Shown piece after piece: positions 1 through 9,216 of a stretch of 64,000 nt of DNA. Each line of letters begins with the position of its first letter. The first letter of the stretch is position 1. Location: the NCBI GenBank assembly GCA_001839685.1, contig MLAK01001326.1:74725-138724 (forward strand), read 5' to 3'. A program made the position numbers and the translations under genes. The notes under the pieces were generated by a model. That model searched no databases. It saw only the letters and a list, made by a program, of their open reading frames with translations, and was not told the origin of the DNA. The DNA is from Tritrichomonas foetus. Lineage: Eukaryota > Parabasalia > Tritrichomonadida > Tritrichomonadidae.

Positions 1-57
1 AGAATTAAAGTTCAATATATCCGCATTTTTTATAAATAGATAGGTAATATAAATGAA

Positions 58-3000
58 TTAGGCAGTTATTGTTTGATGACAGAAAGGGCATACAATCAAA
101 TCTTCAGACGATTTCATTGACACACAATGTCTGCAAAACTTGCACTGCCATCTATCATCATTTGCGATTAAGAATCCAGTTGCAACACATATGGGGAATT
201 TAAATCCACATTCATTGCACTGACTATTTATTTCAATATTCTTACATGAACATTTCGGGCATGTTTCATATTCAAGCCCCTTTGGATCCACTGGCGGCCT
301 CTTTGTGAAAATGTCAATTGCCAAATTCTCAAAAAGTTGACGCCTTTCTTGTGAATAGTCATCAAAGTTCTCTAATGTTGTGAATGCTTTTGAGCATTGT
401 TGGTAAAATCCAGTTTTTATTCCACAAACAGCCAATAATGCGGCTGCTTTATCTTCACCAATAATATCATAATATATCTCAAAAACCCTTGCAGCACATA
501 AAAGTGCATTTTTCCACTTTTTCTTCTGCATGCAACGATGTGCAAGGAGATAAAAATGAATTGCTTCGGCTTTTTTCCAGATTCCATCAAGAAGTGATGA
601 TTCTGTTTCGAAATCTTCACTTTCAGTCAATTTCAAACCAGCAAAAATATAGCATTTTTTAGCTTCAACTAATTTAGTGAATGATTGTTTAAATAATTCA
701 TCACCACGTCTTTCAAGAAGCTTTGCAGCATCAATAAATAAGCCAGCTTGTGCATAGAAATCAATAGCTGTAGATATTTGGCCACCTTCGATTAATTCTG
801 ATGCGTAAAGCGACATTTTCGCACGAATTTCACTTTCTTTTTTCTTTCCACCAAGTTCCAATGCTGTTTTCCAATTTCCAAGTCTTGCACATGCTTCAAG
901 CGCTGCTTCTGTGTCACCACACGTCATAAAAGCATTAGCAGCTTCATCAGCTGCACCGAGAGCAAGAAACATTCTTCCAATTATTGGAAGAAGTGTTGAA
1001 CGAGATGACTGTTTCTTTAATAATTTACTTAAACCAGCATAGTCATTAGTCATAAAGAGTGCTAAAGCATATTTTGCTTTATTTTTAGATTTAGAATATG
1101 ATTTTGCAGCCATTATCCAATTATGTTCTTCGACATAAGAATCGCCCAGGTTTTCAAAAGCTTTTCCAACAGTTTCATCACTACTACTTGATCCAAGAAT
1201 GTTAATAATCCCCTGGAAATCACCAATGGTGAACCTCATTTCAACAGATAAATCAGTTCGATCAATTGATTCATAAATATTTTGTGCATCATCAAAACGG
1301 CCAAAATATTGGAGAATTTGGGCACGTTGAAGTTTAGGATCACGAACAGCTCTAACTCTTTTAATAAATTGCAAACCTTGGTAATTTAAATTTTGCAGGT
1401 AACACTTTTCAGCCATCGGTAAATTATTTTCTAACATCATAGTTTGTGCAAGTTCATCATAGAGTCTTGGTATTTTTTCTTGCTTGATATAATCAAGTGT
1501 AGATTCAATGGTCACTGATGGTCTATCAGCTAGTCGTTTTTTAAAGTTTTTGAAGACTTTTGTTGGATAAGATTTGAAATATTTTTTACTTGGTTGAAGT
1601 GGATCTTGCATTAATTTCATTAAATCAACAGTTAATAATTCTAAATCTGTAAATTCGATAATATTTGAAAGTGTTTGAAAAGAATCTTCAACGATCATAT
1701 TATTGAAGATGCTCATTTTTTGCTTTTCGCTGGCGGCAAATAAACTTGGTATTTTGGTTGAATACATTGGATTCCATACTTCTTTCCGTGCTGAACCGAT
1801 AGTGCGTGAAGAGTCAGTATTAAAAAATTGTAACAGTCCAGTATGATCAATTAAAGTCAATCTTTTCATATCGCATGAACATTTAATATCTTCTGCAAGT
1901 ATTCCTACTTTATGACGCCTTATTTCATTCAATGAAAAAGCATCAAATAAAATAATGAAATTTTCAATAGATATAAGAAGACTCGTCTTAAAAAGATGAA
2001 TTGCGTAAATATTTGATTCTAAAAAATCTTTAAAAATTGGCATCTTTTCATCTTCAAAACGCCAAACTCCTATTTTATTGTCATTGGCAGCAACTACGGT
2101 TTTCTCGGAAATCGAAAAATACTTTGGAATAAAAGGTATGTCAGCAGAAGCTACAAAAACGCCAATCGTATCAGTTATTTGAACTTTGGCTAAATTTTCA
2201 TTAATTTTCGAAAATACAGCAAAATATCCATTATCACCAGAAAGGTTCAAAACACCATCAACATTATGTACACGTTTTTCATCAAGTATATAATTATAAT
2301 AAATCACAGTAAAAGTATTTCCTTCGTAATTATTGAATGCATAAACTAAAGTATTTCTTGTGAATGCATTCAAAAAAGTTGGAATAATTTGTGCAAGACA
2401 AAAAGTATCACCAAGGCATAGAGCCACTTGTGTATCATTCGAATTTAGAGCAACATTAGTAATGCTTGAGCCTTGAACATCTAATTCACGAATTCGAATA
2501 CCAGTTGCTGAGGAAAAAACAACACCACACTTATCGGATTCATTTGTAGTACATGCAGTAAACATTTCCCCAGAATTGAACCACTTCACAGATGATAGCT
2601 CTTTATCAAAGTGAATGGTTATCGGTTGAGAATCATTATCACTACGCATCAATTGAATAATCCCACTTTTATATGCAATAAGTATTCCATATTCAGCTCT
2701 TGGATGATTTTCGAGTGCAACTATTTTAGGCTCATCGTTTGAGCCTTGTAAACATGGAAGCGGGACTAATCCTGTTTCTACACCTTGTTCATTCACTATG
2801 AGGACTTCGCCAAAGGCAGTTCCAAGTAATAAATTCTTCCCTTTATTTGAAAACTCAATAAATTCAATAGGTTGCCGCATTTGATTCGACCATTTAATGC
2901 TTCCATCGTCAAGTGCGTAAACAACCGTTTTGTCTGAAAAAGCGACAGCAAGCAATTTTTTCCTTTTATTCCATTTAATGCACGTCACTGGCGAATTGAT

Positions 3001-3333
3001 GCTATTCACTGACAATTTGTTTTTCCACATTTTATGAGGGCAATGCCAAAAGGCAATTTTACCTGACTCATCACCAGAAAAAATCGATTTTCCATTATCA
3101 TTCCATTCAATAGCTGTTATCGGCTGTTTGTGAAAGAGAAGAGATTGAGAGGTGTTGAGCTGGAGTGTTCCTGGCTGACTTTTAGATTCGTTTACTGTGT
3201 GTAAAATTATATCTCCGTTTTTATATCCGCACGCGAGAATGTTGTTGCTTTTATTCCATGACATAACAGTCATGACGTTGTTTTGAGCGGTTTTCATTCG
3301 TTTCGAAATAAAAATACGAAAGTTTGTCGACAT
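58..3333 (-). CDS. IFT121: Intraflagellar transport protein IFT121 (WDR35)
   Basis: A 1091-residue protein with the layout of WDR35/IFT121, a core IFT-A subunit that carries cargo back along the axoneme and admits membrane proteins to the cilium. The first ~330 residues form a WD40 propeller (repeated W-N/G-D-x-S-G units such as VMSWNKSNNILACGYKNGDI), a second propeller-like region follows to ~560 (including LVYAF as in animal WDR35), then helical TPR-like repeats from ~600 to 960. The C-terminus holds paired cysteines (CPKC 1025, CNEC 1039, CKFCRHC 1064, CPFC 1082), the zinc-ribbon end known from this family. Length is close to the usual ~1180. IFT122 and IFT144 share the architecture, but the N-terminal and mid-protein matches favour IFT121. 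The start is an ATG with a GACGTTTAAAC element just upstream. Confidence 0.82.
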   Translation of the reverse strand: MSTNFRIFISKRMKTAQNNVMTVMSWNKSNNILACGYKNGDIILHTVNESKSQPGTLQLNTSQSLLFHKQPITAIEWNDNGKSIFSGDESGKIAFWHCPHKMWKNKLSVNSINSPVTCIKWNKRKKLLAVAFSDKTVVYALDDGSIKWSNQMRQPIEFIEFSNKGKNLLLGTAFGEVLIVNEQGVETGLVPLPCLQGSNDEPKIVALENHPRAEYGILIAYKSGIIQLMRSDNDSQPITIHFDKELSSVKWFNSGEMFTACTTNESDKCGVVFSSATGIRIRELDVQGSSITNVALNSNDTQVALCLGDTFCLAQIIPTFLNAFTRNTLVYAFNNYEGNTFTVIYYNYILDEKRVHNVDGVLNLSGDNGYFAVFSKINENLAKVQITDTIGVFVASADIPFIPKYFSISEKTVVAANDNKIGVWRFEDEKMPIFKDFLESNIYAIHLFKTSLLISIENFIILFDAFSLNEIRRHKVGILAEDIKCSCDMKRLTLIDHTGLLQFFNTDSSRTIGSARKEVWNPMYSTKIPSLFAASEKQKMSIFNNMIVEDSFQTLSNIIEFTDLELLTVDLMKLMQDPLQPSKKYFKSYPTKVFKNFKKRLADRPSVTIESTLDYIKQEKIPRLYDELAQTMMLENNLPMAEKCYLQNLNYQGLQFIKRVRAVRDPKLQRAQILQYFGRFDDAQNIYESIDRTDLSVEMRFTIGDFQGIINILGSSSSDETVGKAFENLGDSYVEEHNWIMAAKSYSKSKNKAKYALALFMTNDYAGLSKLLKKQSSRSTLLPIIGRMFLALGAADEAANAFMTCGDTEAALEACARLGNWKTALELGGKKKESEIRAKMSLYASELIEGGQISTAIDFYAQAGLFIDAAKLLERRGDELFKQSFTKLVEAKKCYIFAGLKLTESEDFETESSLLDGIWKKAEAIHFYLLAHRCMQKKKWKNALLCAARVFEIYYDIIGEDKAAALLAVCGIKTGFYQQCSKAFTTLENFDDYSQERRQLFENLAIDIFTKRPPVDPKGLEYETCPKCSCKNIEINSQCNECGFKFPICVATGFLIANDDRWQCKFCRHCVSMKSSEDLIVCPFCHQTITA

Positions 3334-3356
3334 TTTTACTTCTGTTCAAGGAAGAA

Positions 3357-3367
3357 GACGTTTAAAC
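3357..3367 (-). promoter_or_regulatory. AACG-type upstream element of IFT121
   Basis: GACGTTTAAAC lies about 25 bases upstream of the IFT121 ATG. It resembles the AAACG(G) elements before other starts in this window. A Myb-type recognition role is inference from the MRE-type promoter elements known in Trichomonas. Confidence 0.4.
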
Positions 3368-3678
3368 TTGAAAGAGAAATGGTCAACTGGAAAAACTATG
3401 AATATCTCTTCAGCAGATCAAAATTTATTAAGACTCTTTATCTCCTAGTATTTTATTTATAATTGTTCTATACATGGATGATTTTGCAGTATTAAATATC
3501 TCTAATTTCTTCAAAAATTTTAATTATAATTTTCGTTCCTTCTCTATTTGGTAGAATAATATCGAAACTATGATTATTAAAAAATTTCATGTTTTTTACG
3601 CTTGTCACAGCAAAGAACTTTTGATATGGTTCATTATTTTATGAATGAATTGGATGAGTCTAAATAAATGAAATTATC

Positions 3679-3791
3679 TTATACCTCTGCACTATGACCA
3701 AAAGATAAGCCAAATAGTCAAATTCGCCTGAATATTTGACCAAATTTAGTCGAAATCTTTTTCCTGTTTGGGCGTAGTGAAGAGTTTAGGG
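3679..3791. mobile_element. Short inverted-repeat element (MITE-like), copy 1
   Basis: The left end reads ATACCTCTGCACTATGACC. The right end, read on the other strand, has ACTCTTCACTACGCCCAAAC. The two are imperfect inverted repeats around a ~110-bp AT-rich core. The same end sequence recurs at 7968-8178 and 55605-55756, so this is a dispersed family. No coding capacity. Its mobile nature is inferred from copy number and terminal symmetry. Confidence 0.5.
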
Positions 3792-3988
3792 CCAGTTCAC
3801 TAAACGCTTTTGTTGTGATTTGGAATGAATATTTTTTTGATGCAGTATTATTTCGTCGCAAAAAAGAATGAATAAATAAATTAAAATAAGGAATTTAATT
3901 TGCTTAAGAAATTTAATTGGATGCTTGAAAAATAAAAGACAAAATATTCTTTAGTAAATATACTCGAAATCATATCAAAATATAGCGT

Positions 3989-4270
3989 CTATTCAACTTC
4001 ACCGCTCGGAAGAGAAAATCCGATAACTGACATTTCCGGCCAGAAGGCATGGAAAACTGCCGTCCATACGCCAATAATGAACATCGCGAGCCAGAACAAC
4101 AGGAAGCAGCGGTTGGCGAGAATCTTGAGATATTCACTTTCGTTCTTTCTTTTTGATGCGTAAACCCAGCACATGAGCCAGGCAAGCGGCATTAATCCGA
4201 AACCAATGTAGTACATAATGCGAGCGTTACTCTCGTAAGCTGCGAGCTTTTCCTTACGATTTGGATCCAT
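3989..4270 (-). CDS. PSENEN: Gamma-secretase subunit PEN-2
   Basis: A 93-residue membrane protein matching presenilin enhancer 2, the smallest gamma-secretase subunit, which triggers presenilin maturation in ER and Golgi membranes. Like the ~101-residue family, it has a short charged N-terminus, a hydrophobic segment at ~18-38 (IGFGLMPLAWLMCWVYA, comparable to the family's LGGFAFLPFLWLVN region), a polar loop, a second hydrophobic segment at ~55-77 ending in FHAFWPE, and a C-terminus FSLPSG resembling the family SFTIPLG. The conserved DYLSF motif is not intact: the equivalent stretch reads VIGFS. The ATG lies in AT-rich DNA with TCAAAAAAGTAGC upstream. A shorter reading frame on the same strand is a shadow. 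The presenilin partner is not in this window. Confidence 0.78.
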   Translation of the reverse strand: MDPNRKEKLAAYESNARIMYYIGFGLMPLAWLMCWVYASKRKNESEYLKILANRCFLLFWLAMFIIGVWTAVFHAFWPEMSVIGFSLPSGEVE

Positions 4271-4559
4271 AAAATTTTTAATGCTACTTTTTTGATAAAT
4301 TTCGATAATCTGTTAAATTCAATAGATTTGTTTATTTTACTTCTCAAAAAGTAGAAATATTTTTCAATATAATCTCAGAAAAATCCCAGTTACGATTCAC
4401 CTTTATCTGTATTTCATTAATTTTTTTATCTCACATTTCCTCCATGAATAGGATTTTACTTAGCATGTCATTCGACAAAAATAAACTTATGAAAAAGATG
4501 TTATCGTCATTTTCTATTCCAAAAAAAATCAAAAGCGAAAAGCGAGCGAAATAAAAAAA

Positions 4560-5927
4560 ATGAGTTCATTAGATAGTCGTGAGCTTTTGCTTGCGGCGCA
4601 ATACTGTATTGCTAATAAGCCAAATCAGTTACGACAACTTCTCGAAACATCAGTGAAACCAGACGATGCTTTATCAGTATATAAATATAAAACAACTCGT
4701 CAAAAAGTGCCTCTTTTGAGTATTGCTATTTCCACGGATTCTCTTGAGTGTGCACAGCTTCTTTTACAATCAGGCGCGAACATAGAAATTGAAGACGGAA
4801 GTTTTATATTTTTATTCAGACGGCGTTTTTTTTTCTTATTCATTCTCGACCAATTCATTGGGCATGCTTATATGATAAACTAAAGATGTTAAATTTACTT
4901 TTAGATAACGGAGCTCAACCTAATCCTATGACAGATCCAGTTTTTTTTTTTTTTTTCTTATTCTGTAACTGCTCCTATTATTATAGTATCTAAGCGCGGT
5001 TTTGTTGATTGTCTCGAGCGGCTCTTAGAATCAGGCGTGAGTGCAAATTACCAAGATGCTTCAGGATTCTCTCCACTTCACTTAGTCTGCTGGCATGGCC
5101 ACTTCAAGGCCATTCCGATTCTTCTTCGGAGTGGCGCTCTTGTTGATCTTCAGGACTTTAATTGCAACACGCCATTGCATTATGGATGCTGGATCGGAAA
5201 AGAGGAAGTTTGTACAGCATTGCTAGATGCAGGAGCTTCTATTGATATGCAAGATCAAACTGGCCGCACTCCATTATATTTTGCCGTTCAACACAAGCAT
5301 CCAGAAATTGTACAACTTCTTCTCGATCATCATGCTAATCCCTCCATTCAAACATGCAATGGAATCACTCCAGAATCACTCGCAAACCAAGAAGGAATTG
5401 TTGACATCATTGAAATCTTTCAGAAATACTTTAAAGAGATTTCTGAAAAAGGTGATGATGATGAAAATCAATTCGAAAAAGACTTCAATGATGAGCATAA
5501 TAAATTGAAAACAGCAATTAATAAAATGGTTGAAGGGAGGGATAAGCAAGTTGAAGAGTTCAAAAACTTACGTGAAAAGTTAAACGAACATGATTCAGCA
5601 TTAACTATGGTACAAGTAAGCATGAAAGAAACTCTTGACCAATTAAATAACATTGAACAGATTTTAAAGAGCGTTTTAATAACAGTCAACGCAATGACAG
5701 AAAAACCATCTCCACCAAGCAGTTCATCCACTATGAATACGAATTCACAGGCAGGATCCAATCGCTCGGTTCCACAACTTCCGCTTTCTCTTTGCAAGCT
5801 TTGCAAGAAGAATCAGGCAGCGATGAGATGCAAGAACTGCAGATCGCCAGTCTGCAACACCTGCATGGCTGTGGTGAAGGCGAATGGATGCCCGTTCTGT
5901 CTAGCAATGGCCGCCAAGGAAAAGTGA
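4560..5927 (+). pseudogene. Ankyrin-repeat protein with C-terminal cysteine finger, reading frame broken at two T-tracts
   Basis: The ATG at 4560 opens 107 codons ending in ankyrin sequence (CAQLLLQSGANIEIEDG). The frame is then lost near a 9-T run at 4826-4834. Ankyrin sequence resumes in another frame (SRPIHWACLYDKLKMLNLLL, ~4848-4907) and breaks again at a 16-T run at 4941-4956, after which frame 3 carries clear repeats (TAPIIIVSKRG, SPLHLVCWHGH, TPLHYGCWIGK, TPLYFAVQHKH) through to 5927. The C-terminus has a coiled region and eight paired cysteines (CKLC, CKNC, CNTC, CPFC, ~5790-5910) typical of a treble-clef or FYVE/RING-like zinc finger. Either the gene is a pseudogene, or the two homopolymers carry sequencing errors and the gene is intact at roughly 450 residues. 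The long intact 3' part favours error or recent damage. Confidence 0.6.
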
Positions 5928-6186
5928 AAGAAATTATGTATGTCATTCGATAAAAGAATCTTTTTGTTTAAAAAAACACAACAAACAATTTTACTTTTAT
6001 TCTTTATGGAATTCTTTTCATTTTATTTGTTTGAGTTTTAGATTTGAATATTTGAGATGAAGAAATAAAAATGTTAATTATGAAAGACACAGCAAACGTG
6101 TGACCACATAAAGATACATGGAAATAGAACGAATTGAAAATAAAATTAAAAAAAAAGAAATTCGTTTATACAGTTTACGTAATAAT

Positions 6187-7566
6187 TCACATGTCAGTCC
6201 TAGCACGCTTGTACTTTGATTTGCGCATGAGATAATTAGCAAAGTTGAGAAGTACGTCGATGTCCATCATTTCTGTCAAATTGTGGAATTTGTCATCCAT
6301 TAGTTCCTTTTGCATTGTTACACCGTTTTCGATGTAGACTGGAACTGAAAAGAATATGATGGCTCCAATGAATGCAATGAGTGCGTTTTCAGGGAACTGG
6401 CATGATAAAATCCATTGCCAAACCTTCCAGATGTCTCTGAATCGTCTCGCGTAAAGTTCAGAAAAATCATCAACAACATGAACAAGGAGATCAATCTTAT
6501 GAACCATGAACCAGATTCTTATTTCAGGGACAACATCTTTGAACATGTCAAAAACTCCTTCAGAGATCAAACTCAGACTCACGTTTACATCTTTATCGAA
6601 ATGCTTGAATAATGACACGACTTTTTGATAGACGGTCAGTGCGAAGTCATTCACATCATTATCGCTCATATCAACGTACCAGCTGGGCGGCTGTGAATCA
6701 TCATTTTTAATGCCACTTGTCTCCATCATCAAAAGAACGGCCCTTTGGGCGATTTCAAACTCACCTTGATTGAAAACATTTCCATGCATCACATCAGCCC
6801 TCAAAATCGAAGTTGCCAAGTTCTTCATGTCTTCATTCCAGCTTGGATCGTCGCATTCTGTACGGATTGAATCTTGCTCAATTGAAATGAGCAGTCTGCC
6901 AGTTTCAACTGAGTAGTTTTGTCTTTCAAACCTTTGAGTCAAAGTTTTCAAACGACCGATTTTGGGCGGTGCCGCCTTCCTGAGCCAGTTGAGGAGATTG
7001 TGAAGAGTCACTGGCCTTGACGCAATGTCGGACTTCGGGTGAGTCCGCAAATATTTATGGAACTTATCAATGGCGCGCTTGTGATAGTGTGGAGTAATCA
7101 AATCGAAGAACTCGGTTTTTTCTGGGACTGTTGATGGCTTGATCGTGCAGATATTTTGCGAAACTAGATAATAGAAATAATCATCCCATTGTGGGGCAAT
7201 AAACGAATATTCGCCTTTGGGGACGAAAAGATTGATTTCCATTATTTTGTAATATCCGCGGACGAGTGGAGCGATTGCGCAGGCTTCGCCAAGCGAGTAG
7301 ATAAATCTGTAATGGCTTTGATTGTCACTGAAAACAAGAGAAACTGAAGGATGCTTCTTTGAAATAAGTGTACATGTCGATTGCGCAACTTGGAGGATGT
7401 CGTACTTGTTTAATTCAAAGCAAACAACATTGGATACATCGAAGGCGTTAACAAGGTGAATATTAAACGTCGTGTCTGTAATCGCTAAAGAGCACGTGCA
7501 TTGATAGGTATCTGTTCCCTGAACAAAAGTGCAAGGCGCGCAAAAAGAATATTTGTTTGTCGCCAT
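6187..7566 (-). CDS. Divergent TBC-domain protein (predicted Rab GTPase-activating protein)
   Basis: A 459-residue protein. The N-terminal ~170 residues resemble a cysteine-containing PH/GRAM-like lipid- or protein-binding module, but this is weak. From ~185 it follows the TBC pattern: ISIEQDSIRT (229-236) matches the IxxDxxR arginine-finger motif with R235, FNQGEFEIA (265-273) stands where YxQG carries the glutamine finger (Q267), and FRDIWKVWQWILSCQFPENAL resembles the late TBC helices (rWlltlFxxeFP). TBC proteins stimulate GTP hydrolysis by Rab GTPases during vesicle traffic. The level of divergence leaves the Rab target unknown. The start ATG follows AAAACGTTAAA. It could alternatively be an inactive TBC scaffold. 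Confidence 0.55.
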   Translation of the reverse strand: MATNKYSFCAPCTFVQGTDTYQCTCSLAITDTTFNIHLVNAFDVSNVVCFELNKYDILQVAQSTCTLISKKHPSVSLVFSDNQSHYRFIYSLGEACAIAPLVRGYYKIMEINLFVPKGEYSFIAPQWDDYFYYLVSQNICTIKPSTVPEKTEFFDLITPHYHKRAIDKFHKYLRTHPKSDIASRPVTLHNLLNWLRKAAPPKIGRLKTLTQRFERQNYSVETGRLLISIEQDSIRTECDDPSWNEDMKNLATSILRADVMHGNVFNQGEFEIAQRAVLLMMETSGIKNDDSQPPSWYVDMSDNDVNDFALTVYQKVVSLFKHFDKDVNVSLSLISEGVFDMFKDVVPEIRIWFMVHKIDLLVHVVDDFSELYARRFRDIWKVWQWILSCQFPENALIAFIGAIIFFSVPVYIENGVTMQKELMDDKFHNLTEMMDIDVLLNFANYLMRKSKYKRARTDM

Positions 7567-8259
7567 TTTAACGTTTTGTTTATTTCAACTTAAATTGACC
7601 TTACATATTCTCCTCATTTTATTTCGATTTCAATATGAATTCAAAATCAGTTAACTTTTTCAAGCCGTCACATTTTACTTGATTCGCTTTTATCCCCATA
7701 CTGTGAATGATTTCAATAGTAAAAATGCATGTATCATTTAAAATATTAAAGATAATTAAAATATTTAAATTTCCAGCTTAATTCAAAAAATAAACAATTC
7801 AAAATAAATTTTGAAATAAAGAAATTTAATTTCTTGGTAAGAAACTTAGATTCACATGTGCATTTCGGAGTGAATAAACCTTTTGCAAATTATTCAGAAT
7901 TGAGAATTTGCAAATTCTCAATTTTCATAAAAAATGGAAGAAAAAGAAATAAAAATATTAAACTAATCATAAAATTACACCTGTGCATTACGACCAAACT
8001 TGAAATTGAATCAACTGTTTTCCAAATAGTTGATCCAGGTTATTCCCATTACAATGGTAATGACACAAAAAAAAGTTTAACTTTTTGAATTTATTTTTCT
8101 CCCATGTTTGGTCAATTCAAAAGGTGAATTTCAAGAATTGCTGGTTATACGCATTGTCGTAATCCAGAGGTGTAAATCAAACTAATAATAAGAATAAAAA
8201 ACATGAAAAGAAAAACGAAAAGAAAAAGTAGAAATTGTGGAACCGAAAAAAAATATTTA
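7567..8259. other. Spacer containing the second MITE-like element
   Basis: AT-rich spacer. Positions 7567-7960 show no gene; the open frame at 7834-8088 starts with TTG, lies inside the repeat element and looks spurious. The inverted-repeat element occupies 7968-8178. Confidence 0.55.
7968..8178. mobile_element. Short inverted-repeat element (MITE-like), copy 2, with candidate 8-bp target duplication
   Basis: The left end carries TTACACCTGTGCATTACGAC. The right end read on the minus strand carries TTACACCTCTGGATTACGAC, 18 of 20 identical. The octamer AAACTAAT occurs on both flanks (7960-7967 and 8179-8186), as expected for a target-site duplication of a hAT- or Mutator-sized cut. A second inner pair (CTTGAAATT near each end) extends the symmetry. 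There is no transposase frame, so the element would be non-autonomous. Confidence 0.6.
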
Positions 8260-8553
8260 TTAACAAGAGCCAGGAAAACAGGAGTAATCTGAATTGAGTT
8301 TCCGGACGAATCCGGCGATGTACATTTGACTCAAAATCGCAGTGAGCTGGGCCGTTTCATCCAAAGGGGTCATCGCGAAAGCTCTTCCATCGGTTCGTTT
8401 CTGGTTCCCAGCCATGCGTTCACCGCATGCTCCGCCAAGAAAGCAATTAGCACTCTCAGACTTTCCCACAGCATTGAGACCAGACGAGCTGGTCAGTATG
8501 TATGCTGTAATACATCCTCCATTTTCCCAACTGATCTTTAAACAGCCGGAGGT
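8260..8553 (-). pseudogene. Coding-like open block without a start codon
   Basis: An open frame of ~97 codons on the minus strand, distinctly GC-richer than its surroundings, ends ...SDYSCFPGSC and stop at 8260. It reads ISWENGGCITAYILTSSSGL, then GKSESANCFLGGACGERMAG, then TPLDETAQLTAILSQMYIAG, which looks like genuine protein sequence. There is no ATG in the part before GERMAG. A stop lies just upstream (TAA near 8551-8553). An ATG at 8522-8520 is in another frame and runs only nine codons. Possible explanations are a tiny intron, one sequencing error (the codon before SWENGG is ATC, one base from ATG), or a broken gene. I do not recognise the family; a small Roadblock- or profilin-like fold is only a guess. 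The overlapping plus-strand frames look like shadows. Confidence 0.4.
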
Positions 8554-8658
8554 TTATATGAAAAAGTTATGAAAATTTCCATCAATATGTTTACTGAAAT
8601 GTGAATTGAAAAGCTCCTAAATTACAGTATATTTATCAAGAAAATAAAAAGAAAACTC

Positions 8659-8886
8659 ATGAGTTGGCTATTTCTATTTTTCTTTCAATCTATTTCATGT
8701 GGTGTAAAAGGTCACAGTGATATGAATGCTCAACTTTTAGAAGACCAACGCGTGTACAGTGGTGGAGAAATATCAGGAATTGTATTCTCTGCAATGATTT
8801 TTGGTGGAACTGTTTTGTTTGCTATCGTATATTATATTTATGCATGCGGATGTACGAAATGCTGTCATCGTAAGAAGATGGTATAG
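8659..8886 (+). CDS. Small single-pass membrane protein with signal peptide
   Basis: A 75-residue frame from an ATG. Residues 2-15 (SWLFLFFFQSISCG) form a hydrophobic N-terminal signal with a plausible cleavage site. A short polar ectodomain of ~25 residues follows, then a membrane span at ~40-62 (SGIVFSAMIFGGTVLFAIVY), and a short cysteine- and lysine-rich tail (CGCTKCCHRKKMV) that could be palmitoylated and face the cytosol. This type-I layout is found in small surface or vesicle proteins. No family is recognised. The clean topology argues it is real despite its size. Confidence 0.5.
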   Translation: MSWLFLFFFQSISCGVKGHSDMNAQLLEDQRVYSGGEISGIVFSAMIFGGTVLFAIVYYIYACGCTKCCHRKKMV

Positions 8887-9216
8887 TTTTCTATCGCAGT
8901 TTGGATTTTCTGTAATTATTATAGAATAAAAATATAGCTAAAGTTATACTAAGAAACTATTCTAGATTTTTAATCAAATTTATCAATATCGAGATTATCA
9001 ATATCAATCATTCATATTTTTTTGAGACTTTACAATGAAAATATGATAATTAATTGGTGTTCAAGAAAATTAAAATCATTTTAGTAAAATGCAAATAGAG
9101 TCTAAAATGAAAGAATGAAAAAATAAAACAGATTAATTTAAAATATTAATTCGTTTCAACTAAATATTTATTTAATAAAGCGAAAATCCTTTTTTACTTA
9201 AAAATAGAAATCAGAT
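8887..9216. other. AT-rich spacer, nothing recognised
   Basis: About 330 bases of very AT-rich sequence between the ends of two convergent genes. No open frame, repeat or structured element of note was seen. Confidence 0.6.

Larger units (their letters stand above)
3334..3988. other. Spacer between IFT121 and PEN-2
   Basis: AT-rich spacer of about 650 bases with no convincing gene. It holds the upstream region of IFT121 (reading left) and the 3' flank of PEN-2. The only structure seen is the short inverted-repeat element at 3679-3791, listed separately. Confidence 0.6.

Noticed and set aside
4801..4819. Possible 19-base intron in the ankyrin-finger gene (GT...CAG)
   Set aside because: Removing it gives the wrong frame, and it lacks the parabasalid ACTAAC-type 3' motif.
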